This document shows positions 8,091-16,314 of a stretch of DNA of 16,314 nt, in pieces. The stretch spans positions 221,565 through 237,878 of the forward strand of contig UZAN01039380.1 of assembly GCA_900618425.1 (NCBI GenBank). The letters run 5' to 3'. The notes below the pieces were generated by a model. The model did no database searches. It was not told the origin of the DNA and saw only the letters and a program-made list of their open reading frames with translations. Made by a program: the position numbers and the translations under genes. Within the stretch, counting starts at the first letter, position 1; each line of letters opens with the position of its first letter. Source of the stretch: Echinostoma caproni. Its lineage: Eukaryota; Platyhelminthes; Trematoda; Plagiorchiida; Echinostomatidae.

Positions 8091-9739
8091 GTAAGATGGG
8101 AAATTCTCCTAGCTATTTATTCTAACAGAGTCTGGACAGCTGGAAATAACCTTCTTTACAGTCACGTTGTACGACAAAATGGAACTGAAATACATCGTGT
8201 TTGTACATTGCAGAAAGTTTCGCGAATGATAAGCGAGAGAGAGGGAGAGACTGAACGATAAGTCCCTTACAGCATCAGAGTGCTTTGGTTTGTACCACTA
8301 ATCACAGATTAATTAAAAAGTCGATTCGACAAACTAATGTCATAACAATTCTGAATCATTTCACCATAGTTATGCATAGTCTTGGAATAATTTTGAAGTA
8401 CATCCAGGAAGGTATAGATGACGCATTTGGGTAATTGACTGTGAAGGCACCTGCTTCAAGTATCAACGAGCTCTCGTCTTTTTTATTGATTATTCGATTC
8501 ATCCGAAATAATTGTATCGTCGCTTAAGTAGACATTTCCCCCTTTTTTACTGTTTCTTTTTTTAAACTCCTGATAAGCGTTGTTTTTTATGTCACGATAT
8601 GCAAGCACTATATCTTTTCATTTTCACGGACCAATTAGCTTTGAGCGTTCGTTCAAATGATCCTTCCGAACTGACTCCTATCCATGCTTTTATGTTTGCT
8701 CACATATAGATGTTGGTGGAGGCTAGATGNNTAGATGAAGTGAATTGCATTTATCCGAAACTAACAGTTGGCTTTTAAGTTTCACATTATTCGTTGCATT
8801 CCAGTGACCGTCGTCGCATCTGCAAAAGGTCACAAGAAGAGGCGCTTTCAAGTGGTTCAGTGTCACGTGATTCGGGTCCTCATGGATTCGCGAAATCCAC
8901 ACACTGAACTAATCAGATCGTTGCAACCTCAGTAATTGATCTGCTTTAAAGAAGTTTCGGATGTGAAAGAGCAGCAAAATTGGTGATTCTTTATTTTGAT
9001 CGAAACCCCTTGTGGAACAGTTTCAATTCTGAATAGCATTTAGTATTTATTTTTGTTCTGAAACTCGGTATACCGAATTGCGCCGTGCATCCTGTCGTTC
9101 TGGCCACACATGGTTTTGTTGAGTCACACAGGAACGGAAATATGCAGTGAAAGAAACGGTGTCCTACTTTTTTGTCCCGCAGTGAATTTCAGGCTCGTCC
9201 TTATTGATTACTGCAGCAAAGCTAAACTGTACGTTTGATCTGCGCTTCCCAGTATCCACCCTTCAGGTCCCTGACCCAATGTGTACTACTATCTCCGTTA
9301 TCTGACCGAAACACCAAGTGTCGCACATTCATCTATTTGTGACGCCAATAGCTGCGGAGGGAGGTTCTCTGATCTGGTCACATGATCATATCGGGTCTAC
9401 TGTAAATTCACAGGCGTATATCATGGCAGAAATTAGCCAATCAAACTGCACACCAGAGAGAGTGTTATAGATCAAACGTGAACGATGCCCTGATGAAACG
9501 ACGAGCTTGATGAATCTCCTACGTTACCAGTGGTCACTATAACTGAGAGTAGGCAATTTTCTCATGCAAAATTGATCCCGGAGGGTGTTTACTTCTTTAA
9601 TACACCGAGTTTAGACGAAACAACTTGTAGGCATGAGGCTGAGTCACGGTGCTCAGTCACAGATGCTCAGATAAACTAGTTTAATTTAATTTCAAAGGGG
9701 AAATTCGGCGTGTGCATGTCAAAAAGAAGCACTGTACAG
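8091..9739. other. No gene seen
   Basis: About 1.65 kb, free of long frames on either strand. There is a two-base N gap at 8730-8731 and a short GA-rich run near 8235-8252. No splice-bounded coding segment stood out. Confidence 0.4.
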
Positions 9740-9810
9740 CTGTTTCGACCTGGAATCTATCGACCCAACTGGGGATCGAACCTGGTTTAATTTAGCTCGT
9801 AAGCTGTTGC
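9740..9810 (-). repeat. tRNA-like SINE fragment (minus strand)
   Basis: On the minus strand an A-box-like stretch AGCTTACGAGCTAA (9805-9792) precedes an exact B-box consensus GGTTCGATCCC (9782-9772), in the order and approximate spacing of a tRNA promoter. The rest does not fold as a tRNA. This is probably the head of a second, different SINE or a tRNA pseudogene. Its ends are not defined. Confidence 0.4.
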
Positions 9811-9908
9811 TTTTTTTCATCAAAGTTAACATAAATCGGTTAATTTTCAAACCAAATATCCATCTGAAACTGTTTACCGTAATGATACACTAAACACCTT
9901 AGTCATAT

Positions 9909-10431
9909 TGTGATGGAGGGCAGTACAAAGAGAGTCCTAGTTAGCGACCGAATCAAGAATGGGGCTCATCCGACCAGACATGCAGTGGCAGCGGCGGGGA
10001 GTGCCTCGCGAGCAAATGTTGATTGCCACCCGAAACGAGCGAATCGACAATTACAGCCCGACAGACAATCCGCAGCTAACGGGAAAGATACCCACCGAAT
10101 GCCACAACGTCGGAGCTGTTGATCAACGCATCTCGTGCCGCGATCGGGTCAAACCAGTTGGAATGGCATGCGGAAGAAGAGACAACGTACGTGCCAAAGG
10201 CGTACCAAAACCAACAAGGAATGACCCACAGAAAGAGACATGAATCATCCCACCGCGTGGTCGAGAATTGACTGTATATAATCGAACGCATACACTGTTT
10301 GCTTTTGAATTGGATCAATAGACGTTTTCCCAGCCAGCTCGCCTTCTCGTTACAATATGTTGACTTTCGGCTTCTCGGTAACCTCCATTGTCCGACAAAG
10401 TCCCGTGGTTCACCTCCACTGGTATCAGAGC
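9909..10431 (+). mobile_element. Possible decayed LTR with primer-binding-site-like motif
   Basis: This block is visibly richer in GC than its surroundings and open in several frames at once, which suggests inserted DNA. It starts TGTGATGG (9909-9916), has a TATATAA at 10275-10281 and contains CGTTACA ending at 10354, so its ends would be the near-inverted TGTGA/TTACA typical of LTRs. At 10420-10431 TGGTATCAGAGC resembles the primer-binding site complementary to initiator methionine tRNA, preceded by CA and one base. However, the distance from 10354 to this motif (65 nt) is too long unless the LTR ends near 10418. No second LTR and no gag or pol remains are seen. The 94-codon and 70-codon plus-strand frames inside it have no recognisable domain. 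Confidence 0.25.
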
Positions 10432-11107
10432 TTGATTGGAATTCCTTGCCTTAGTAAAGGTGCACGCACAAGCAATGATCCACTGGCAGCTCAGTGAATT
10501 GAGCAATCAGAGTTCGTCAACCTCACAAAACTGGCGGATTGCATACGTCATCTATCATATGATTGTCTTTAACACTTCATCATGGTTACTTATACCACCC
10601 AAAGATTTTTTTGCTCTGCTAAATGCTTAAATCCTATCCATCTAATCACACGGACAGGTATTAGTTATATCCCATGACAGCATACCAATCATTCCTTGAC
10701 ATGTGCTACCAATACCGACTGAGAACAACCTTTGAACACAAGCAGCATTAGGCTAATACTGTTCAAATAACCGCCCGTATGGAAGCACTTTGAACACTGC
10801 TCATCGACCTGGTGGATCGCACATCTTGGCAGATCAAAGCCAACTGGAACGTAAATCGGCAAACATTCCATTCTGGTGGGATATTAATCGATTTCTGTTT
10901 TTACCGAAGACCTTGACACACACACACAGTGAACTGGTTCACATCAATTGACGCGTGATGAAAAATATTGAACCTCAAATCAAATAGCTTCCTATTAAGT
11001 TACACACATGCGCGTACTGAACATGGACATTACTGAAATGTAAGATCAAAATGCAATTTAAAAGGCTGAATAGGCATAAGTAGTTCAATGGAATTCGGTA
11101 ACTTTGA
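10432..11107. other. No gene seen; possible promoter at the right end
   Basis: No retrotransposon coding remains follow the primer-site-like motif. A short CA run sits at 10917-10928. A TATA-like tttaaaagg begins at about 11057, some 50 nt upstream of the ATG at 11108. Confidence 0.3.
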
Positions 11108-11681
11108 ATGAGAATCATATTATATTTCATTTTCACTGTTCAATCATTCTCGGTAACCATTCCTGTACAATCGGAAGCCTCATCTGGCATACTGCGGTTT
11201 TCTGAGCGGAAGCAGCCTTTTACACTATTGTGTCAACCACTCTTCAGAGCATTCTTAAATCCGAATGTTATCGTGGTATTTGGAACTTCTGTGGTGTAAT
11301 CTATCCCAAACCTGGTCACAGATATAGTCACCATTGTGCATTCAGTAGCGATCAGGTATTTCCAACTCACCCATAATGCATATTTAACTCAACGTTACTT
11401 AGGAGTAGTGAAGTGGGTTAGTTGATACCCACTTGAGCTGAACATCCTTCAGACTTTTAACTCCAGGGACAATCTTCATTTTATCCAAATCAATATTATC
11501 TATCCCACAACACTACTTGTAAGTCACTATGAGGTAGATGTGAAGTAAACTCTAATCTAGCGGTTTTAAGGCAAGATTGTTCAAACCTGCATGAAAATCT
11601 TGATCTGGTATGGGGCTTTCCAAATGGCGATAACATACAATTACCTGTGTTTATTTTTCTTACTAGTGGGTCTATAGTTAA
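11108..11681 (+). CDS. Candidate micro-exon gene encoding a 58-residue secreted protein
   Basis: Five short exons join in one frame. Exon 1 (11108-11152) starts at ATG and encodes a hydrophobic signal-like leader, MRIILYFIFTVQSFS, with donor gtaacc. Exon 2 (11248-11275, 28 nt) has acceptor accactcttcag and donor gtattt. Exon 3 (11467-11518, 52 nt) has acceptor cttttaactccag and a perfect donor gtaagt. Exon 4 (11571-11607, 37 nt) follows cggttttaag and ends at gtatgg. Exon 5 begins at 11667 after the excellent acceptor tttatttttcttactag and stops at TAA 11679-11681 (WVYS). Total coding length is 177 nt. This design, a signal-peptide exon then tiny exons, is that of trematode micro-exon genes. 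Exons 3-5 are also open in a second phase. The leader exon also reads on unspliced as a 63-codon frame to 11299. No nearby AATAAA was seen, so chance remains possible. Confidence 0.28.
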
Positions 11682-11794
11682 CTAACTGACCATCACTGAA
11701 CACTACACCTGAACAAACATGAATTGGAAATTCTGCTCATCCCCGGTTTGAACTACTGAGAGCAGTCGTCAGACAACAAGACACCCACTTTCCC

Positions 11795-11960
11795 TTTTGT
11801 AAACCCGGGTTCGAAGACCTGCAGGGAAAGGTGTATGTGTACTGCTGATTAGCTATGAGGAGAGCAAACCCCGAGTCTAATACTTCCTCAGTGTGTGGTT
11901 GAGAGAATGAACCAAGGATGGTGCGTGAACACGAAGTCTACAGGATTGTCAAACCGAATC
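11795..11960 (+). repeat. Dispersed SINE-like repeat, copy B, with B-box-like motif
   Basis: Same family as the repeat at about 2955-3140. This copy keeps a B-box-like GGGTTCGAAGACC upstream of the ribozyme region, which copy A has lost, consistent with a polymerase III-transcribed retroposon head. Downstream, GGATGGTGCGTGAACACGAA and the AATCAGTATCAACTG tail match copy A in part. Ends are approximate. Confidence 0.6.
11839..11883 (+). ncRNA. Degenerate hammerhead ribozyme remnant
   Basis: This is the counterpart of the intact hammerhead in copy A. The core reads CTGATTA (11845-11851) instead of CTGATGA, so the catalytic G8 is replaced. The GAAA box is shortened to AAA after helix II (11866-11868), losing G12. 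Helix II keeps only GCT/AGC at its base, and helix I (GTACTG with TAATAC) has a mismatch. The cleavage triplet GTC (11875-11877) survives. With both general acid-base guanines affected it should be inactive. Confidence 0.7.
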
Positions 11961-12287
11961 AGTATCAACTGAAATTATTACATAGAATATTTTTACCGGA
12001 AAGGTGTCATGAAACTCAGAGCACGAGACAGCATATCAGCCTCTTTCCCTGTCTGACCATGATGAAATATTTGGCTGTAAGTAAATGAATATGATACAAA
12101 TCTATTTGTATTTCGTTCAAGTCTTTCGTCTGAATCTCTCTCATCCAAGTGGAGCAAATAAAGTACCATTTGTTTTTGTGATCTGTGTGTATGTGTTCTC
12201 TGAGCTATGACTGTTGGTGATTGATATTTGAAAGCAAGCAAATCCATTATCCTATTTATGAAAGCTCATTACTCAAACCGTTATCAG
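11961..12287. other. No gene seen
   Basis: An 84-codon minus-strand frame (12247-11993) has no domain. On the plus strand a consensus donor gtaagt at 12076 has only weak acceptors upstream, so no exon is called. Confidence 0.35.
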
Positions 12288-12308
12288 TATATATATATAT
12301 ATATATAT
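12288..12308. repeat. (TA)n microsatellite
   Basis: An uninterrupted alternation of T and A of 21 nt. Confidence 0.95.
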
Positions 12309-13064
12309 CGACTGCTAGATACTGCTCACACTTAAAGAAATTTCGGTTTTTGAAGCAATATGAAGTTAGTACAAAGTCGGGGTCTTCCTGATAAATCGAA
12401 ATATACTCATGATTCATTAGTTCCCGGTTATGACGTTCTCTAATGTGTAATTTCTAATGATTTTGAGTCTGGATGTTTTAATTCGTGATTATGCGTTATT
12501 CTATACAATGACAATGGGTTCAGCTCTCTCAATCAGACGGTTTCAATTCATGGGTTTTTCTCGGGTGGCGGGGGGGGGCATGTGATATTGTGCAGCCAAT
12601 AAATCAAACAAAAATTAACTGTATTGTCACTCAATACATAAGTTTCACCTGAGCATCAGGAATTTCCCGTCTTATATACCTGTGTATAGGTACCCCCATT
12701 TGGTTCTGTCTCCTCGCAAAAAATCAGTAGCCTGCAGATTTTGAATGTACTATTCACAGCATGGTTATAAAAATTGGTTTAACATTGAAGGGGTTAAGGT
12801 CAACATAGTATGAGTTGGACGGTTTTGTATCCGAATCTCACCACTACTGTTCAACGTGCTCAATTTGCACGTGTCAAGTTCGATTTTGATCAAACGTAGC
12901 ATCTGCTCCTTGGGAAAGGACCGCAGCATTGTGTGTTCACTATGCAAAACTGAGGTAACTTATCCTGATTATTGTCACCATTAACCAAAAAGTTAATTTA
13001 ATTAACAAAGAAATCACTTCGTGGAGAAAAAAATGCATTTTCCTTGAGTAGGTTAAAAATAAAT
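12309..13064. other. No gene seen
   Basis: AT-rich stretch with a run of nine G at 12570-12578, which is unusual for this window and may be unstable or misassembled. No supported exon. Confidence 0.4.
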
Positions 13065-13187
13065 TCATAAATCTGAATCCACCAGTTCATCTTCTTCTTC
13101 CTCTTCTGTGTTCCGTCCGATGAAACAAACAATATTCTGTCCTGTTTTTGACGGTCTTGGAGTTAGTTGACAGAACCCCGATCCCAT
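13065..13187 (-). CDS. Candidate C-terminal coding segment with acidic tail, unrecognised
   Basis: On the minus strand an open frame ends at TGA 13067-13065. Its last 13 residues are EEEEEDELVDSDL, a composition typical of genuine protein C-termini. Before that it reads KTGQNIVCFIGRN, and upstream CQLTPRPS from an in-frame ATG at 13187-13185 (40 codons). The frame stays open to about 13235 (FFQNDGHIAPHGLR), so it may be the last exon of a longer protein rather than start at that ATG. An adjoining minus-strand frame just upstream (to 13381) also looks coding-like, but no convincing acceptor connects them. A frameshift or unseen intron near 13220 would be needed. An ATTAAA lies about 70 nt past the stop. 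The GAA-rich stretch could also be a simple purine repeat. Confidence 0.25.
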   Translation of the reverse strand: MGSGFCQLTPRPSKTGQNIVCFIGRNTEEEEEDELVDSDL

Positions 13188-13235
13188 TCTCAAACCATGA
13201 GGTGCAATGTGCCCGTCATTTTGAAAGAATGTAAG

Positions 13236-14554
13236 TCATTTTCAAATTGATGATAATCGTTAAGTGCTTTGATATACACACGACAACAATTCCGGAAGAC
13301 GCAACAGGAGGAGATGTCTCGGTAACTGGCTTTTCTGACCCAAGAAGCTGTATTCAAATACGTGGCTTGATTCTTTATCACCTTTAATTTGCCTATTTTC
13401 CTTTTCGGAAAGCTGATTTTGCTTATGTGGATTCAAAAAATGTAAACGGTTCACTACTTCGAATTTGAACTAATAAAAAGCTACTGTGTTTCATAACATC
13501 ACAACTATTTTACATAACCTTAATGATAGTGACTCATCTTCAGGTGTCTTAAGTATTTTATCTCGCTAATTCTTCAACTTACGGATACTTTACGTTGGTT
13601 ATCACTTTAACAGCTATACAGCCAAAACAATCTGTACACCAGATAAGTTGTGTTACAATTGAAAAACTGGCTGAACTACGTGGCAACCATATAGACTCCA
13701 TTCGGGTGGAAAAGACTGGCTAGCTGCCACAAACTGTGCNTGATCGTACGACATCAGTGAATGGTAGCTTACACACAAGCTCACATCTCAGAAGATTAGA
13801 ACGTGCAAGGAAAGAATTCAGTATTTTGTACCATGTTGTGCGACCATTTTTATTAAGGGATTACCCGTGTAAACCCTAGAGAGCCTGCTTTTCATTTCGC
13901 CAAGAGTACAAATGCTGATAAGGCCAATTGACAGACTTGTGGCGTATGGTTGACAGAAGGCGGTTTAGACTATTTATTTCTATATATGTGAATGAACGGA
14001 GGGGCCCCGTTTTTCTGACATACTGGTCTCTTCCCCCAGGGATGGCATCGCCCGGTATATGTATAAATATAACCTGAAGGCACAACAACAGGTCCAGCGT
14101 GGCCTGCGTTTGACCAGATAATGGGCTTCGTCGCAGAGCGAGCATCGTGTAATGTGCAGACTTTGATTATCTTTGTTTCACATCGTGTCTTAATGAAAAC
14201 ATTGTTCTTGAAATCTTTGTCCACCGCGATAGTGTTGCTGTTGTCTTGGCTGCTGTTGTTTCGTTTCATAACACCTTACGGATAACCTTGTCTTCGTGTT
14301 CAGTACATGTGGTAATTCAACACTCTAGCATCAGACTAGTCGAGTGGCTACGTGTTGCAGTGTCTTGACAACGAACACAGGACCATTCAAAAGTCATGCA
14401 GTTCAAAGAGAAGTTATGTGATTCGGAGAACAAAGACGCCGATTCGTTAATGTCCGTTCAACCTGCGATATTTTTATTTACCTTTAATTGAATTCCAATG
14501 ATTTTTTTAATAAACATAACCCGCTACTTCTGTGGCCTTCTTCCTGCTTCTCAG
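13236..14554. other. No firm gene; coding-like minus-strand frames
   Basis: Minus-strand frames of 64 codons (13454-13260), 89 codons (14145-13876) and a 99-codon ATG-initiated frame (14269-13970) lie here. The last two overlap each other in a somewhat GC-richer patch at about 13990-14150, and none shows a domain I recognise. There is one N at 13740. I do not call a gene. Confidence 0.3.
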
Positions 14555-15477
14555 TGGTGGGAGATTTCAGCATACGATTACCGATACGATTCGGTGTTTT
14601 GTTTGCGATTACCATTCCTGATTCGTGCCATTTCCCATTATCGCTTTTCAGTCATTTTACCTTAGATACCCAGTAAATTGTTATAGATGAATAAAAAACA
14701 TGTGATGTGCTTCTGTCTACTCAACTACGGATACCCAGCCAGTCTCTTCGCCGTCTGGTTTGTAATATAAAATGTTGTTTTACTGGTTTCAAACCTACAA
14801 GCAAACAAGCACTGGATTATCCCAAAGCTCGGTACTTCACTGTCGTTCTAAGTTGCCGCATTCTCCTCCTTCAAATTTGGACGCATAAATCAAGTCGGAA
14901 AGAACTTTAAAAAGAATTTTTTTCACTATGGATCGAAATTGTGCGATACCGTGACCTTCATCAGATCTCTACCTCTAAACAGCTGGAGATTTTGGCGTTA
15001 TTCACGGGAATGAATACTATCCCACGCCAGACAACATATCTGTAGTAGTATTCACCTATGTTGTTGCTTCTATCAGCTGAGTACCGCATAATACTTTGAG
15101 TTCTCGATTGCGGTCACGGTTAGTATTGCATCAGTCGTAAAATAAAGTTCAATAACGGCTTTATATCGACTAACCTGTGGCGTAATTCAAATTTTGTCAG
15201 GGTTGGTGTACACAAGTTGCAGCTAATCCGCCCGGAACATTCTCGATATTGGCTGTCTGTAGCTGTTCGCAACCGAATTTCATCATCGTCTTGCTTTGGC
15301 GTGGTCGGTCTTCCTTCTGCATTGCAGTTTTACCGGAGAATGTCTTCTGATTTTGCGATGTATTGTGCTTCTGTTTCCATGAAAGAGCCTTCACGAGTCA
15401 TGGATGGAGATTCCGAATTCATGAGCTATTCAGAATCTTATGTATCTGTTTCACTTGGGTATACCAAAAGCTCTTAA
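14555..15477 (+). CDS. Candidate terminal exon (15201-15477) with a possible 39-nt upstream exon
   Basis: The terminal segment follows an acceptor ending tttgtcag (15200) and stays open for about 91 codons to TAA 15475-15477. It reads VGVHKLQLIRPEHSRYWLSV near its start, then a Ser-rich stretch, and ends LGYTKSS. The residue mix is globular for the first 55 residues, then Ser/Tyr-rich and acidic. Codon use is balanced and the frame lacks the lysine and phenylalanine runs of random AT-rich DNA. A 39-nt segment (14555-14593) with a strong acceptor (ccttcttcctgcttctcag) and donor gtgttt joins in phase (…TITDTI-R-VGV…) across a 607-nt intron. The 18-nt piece 15101-15118 could be an optional micro-exon. 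An AATAAA at 15664-15669 fits a 3' UTR of about 190 nt. I recognise no family. A shorter minus-strand frame overlaps and is taken as a shadow. Confidence 0.35.
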
Positions 15478-15663
15478 ACGTTTCAGTCGGTTACATTACA
15501 AAATGCCTATTCAACGAGCCACACATCTGTATTTCGACTTTTGAAAGTCAATTTGTATATTTTTTTGGAATACCTAATTATTTAAGATCCAAAGTCCTTT
15601 TTTATCGGCATAGTTACTTTACATGGTATGGAAAAAGCATTCATCTTTCAATACTTGTACCAG

Positions 15664-15669
15664 AATAAA
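15664..15669 (+). terminator. Polyadenylation signal AATAAA for the candidate terminal exon
   Basis: Canonical hexamer about 187 nt after the stop at 15477. It is the first AATAAA after that stop on the plus strand. Confidence 0.4.
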
Positions 15670-15889
15670 CACTGTCGTAGAACAGTAATGTGTTATCCAA
15701 AAGAATGAACTTACATACTGCTCTGAACCAAATATTTTGCATTAAATTCTGTAACCTTCTAACTACAACAAATTTCAATGTGACACTCAAGGTCGCGCCA
15801 ATTAAAAAAATGCTACATCAGAATTAATTACATCGCAGAGGGAGAAATTCTCTGCAATCAAGTTAAGTCGAGTCAAGTCAAACTATCAC

Positions 15890-16132
<243 letters not shown>

Positions 16133-16314
16133 TGAAAACGATACTGAACTGAATTTTTAAATTAAGAGTCTTGTTCCCTGAGTTTGATTGTTATCTAAGA
16201 ATGTAACAAACATGCAATCAGTATTTAGGGAAGAGGGGCTACGAATAATCGCAAGCCGTTAGATAAAAGCAATAACTTTGAAGATATATCAGTGGTGGAG
16301 AAACGGCAAACACA
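16133..16314. other. No feature seen
   Basis: Short unique sequence to the window edge. Confidence 0.5.

Noticed and set aside
10436..10630. Retrotransposon coding remains after the primer-site-like motif
   Set aside because: The 64-codon frame there has no gag, protease or reverse transcriptase motif.
13174..13230. 57-nt plus-strand exon candidate before gtaagt at 13231
   Set aside because: The acceptor lacks a pyrimidine tract, and the opposite strand has the more coding-like frame here.

Overview
The window looks like non-coding-dominated, AT-leaning DNA from a metazoan, most probably a trematode flatworm. No long open reading frame encodes a protein I recognise. Stop codons fall in all frames everywhere, candidate exons are very short with GT/AG borders, and a few N positions suggest a draft assembly. 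The flatworm call rests on an interspersed repeat that carries a type I hammerhead ribozyme, like the schistosome SINE-type repeats, on a tRNA-derived SINE, on long GATA-type microsatellites and on small exons of the kind seen in trematode micro-exon genes. It is an inference, not a database match.

Layout. Positions 1-280 may hold the 3' end of a plus-strand gene: two small exons, a stop and an AATAAA. A 48-nt exon candidate lies at 675-722. A minus-strand tRNA-derived SINE occupies about 885-1063. A dispersed repeat at about 2955-3140 contains a hammerhead ribozyme whose core and helices all look intact. A second copy at about 11795-11960 is decayed in the catalytic core. A two-exon minus-strand model at 5142-5434 would encode a 42-residue secreted peptide precursor. 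Between 6783 and 7568 there is a fold-back hairpin followed by several exon-like segments with good donors. A nested inverted repeat lies at 8028-8090 and another SINE-like fragment at about 9740-9810. A GC-richer block at about 9909-10431 may be a decayed LTR with a primer-binding-site-like motif.

The model at 11108-11681 links five small exons in one consistent frame, starting with a signal peptide, and resembles a trematode micro-exon gene. A minus-strand reading frame with an acidic tail ends at 13065. The best-looking terminal exon is on the plus strand at 15201-15477 (about 91 codons), with AATAAA about 190 nt after the stop. The right end is a long GATA-type microsatellite at about 15890-16132.

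The protein-coding models are built by eye from splice motifs and frame. Short exons arise easily by chance, so most confidences are low. The hammerhead, the tRNA-like SINE and the microsatellite are the secure items. I see no evidence that the genes act together.
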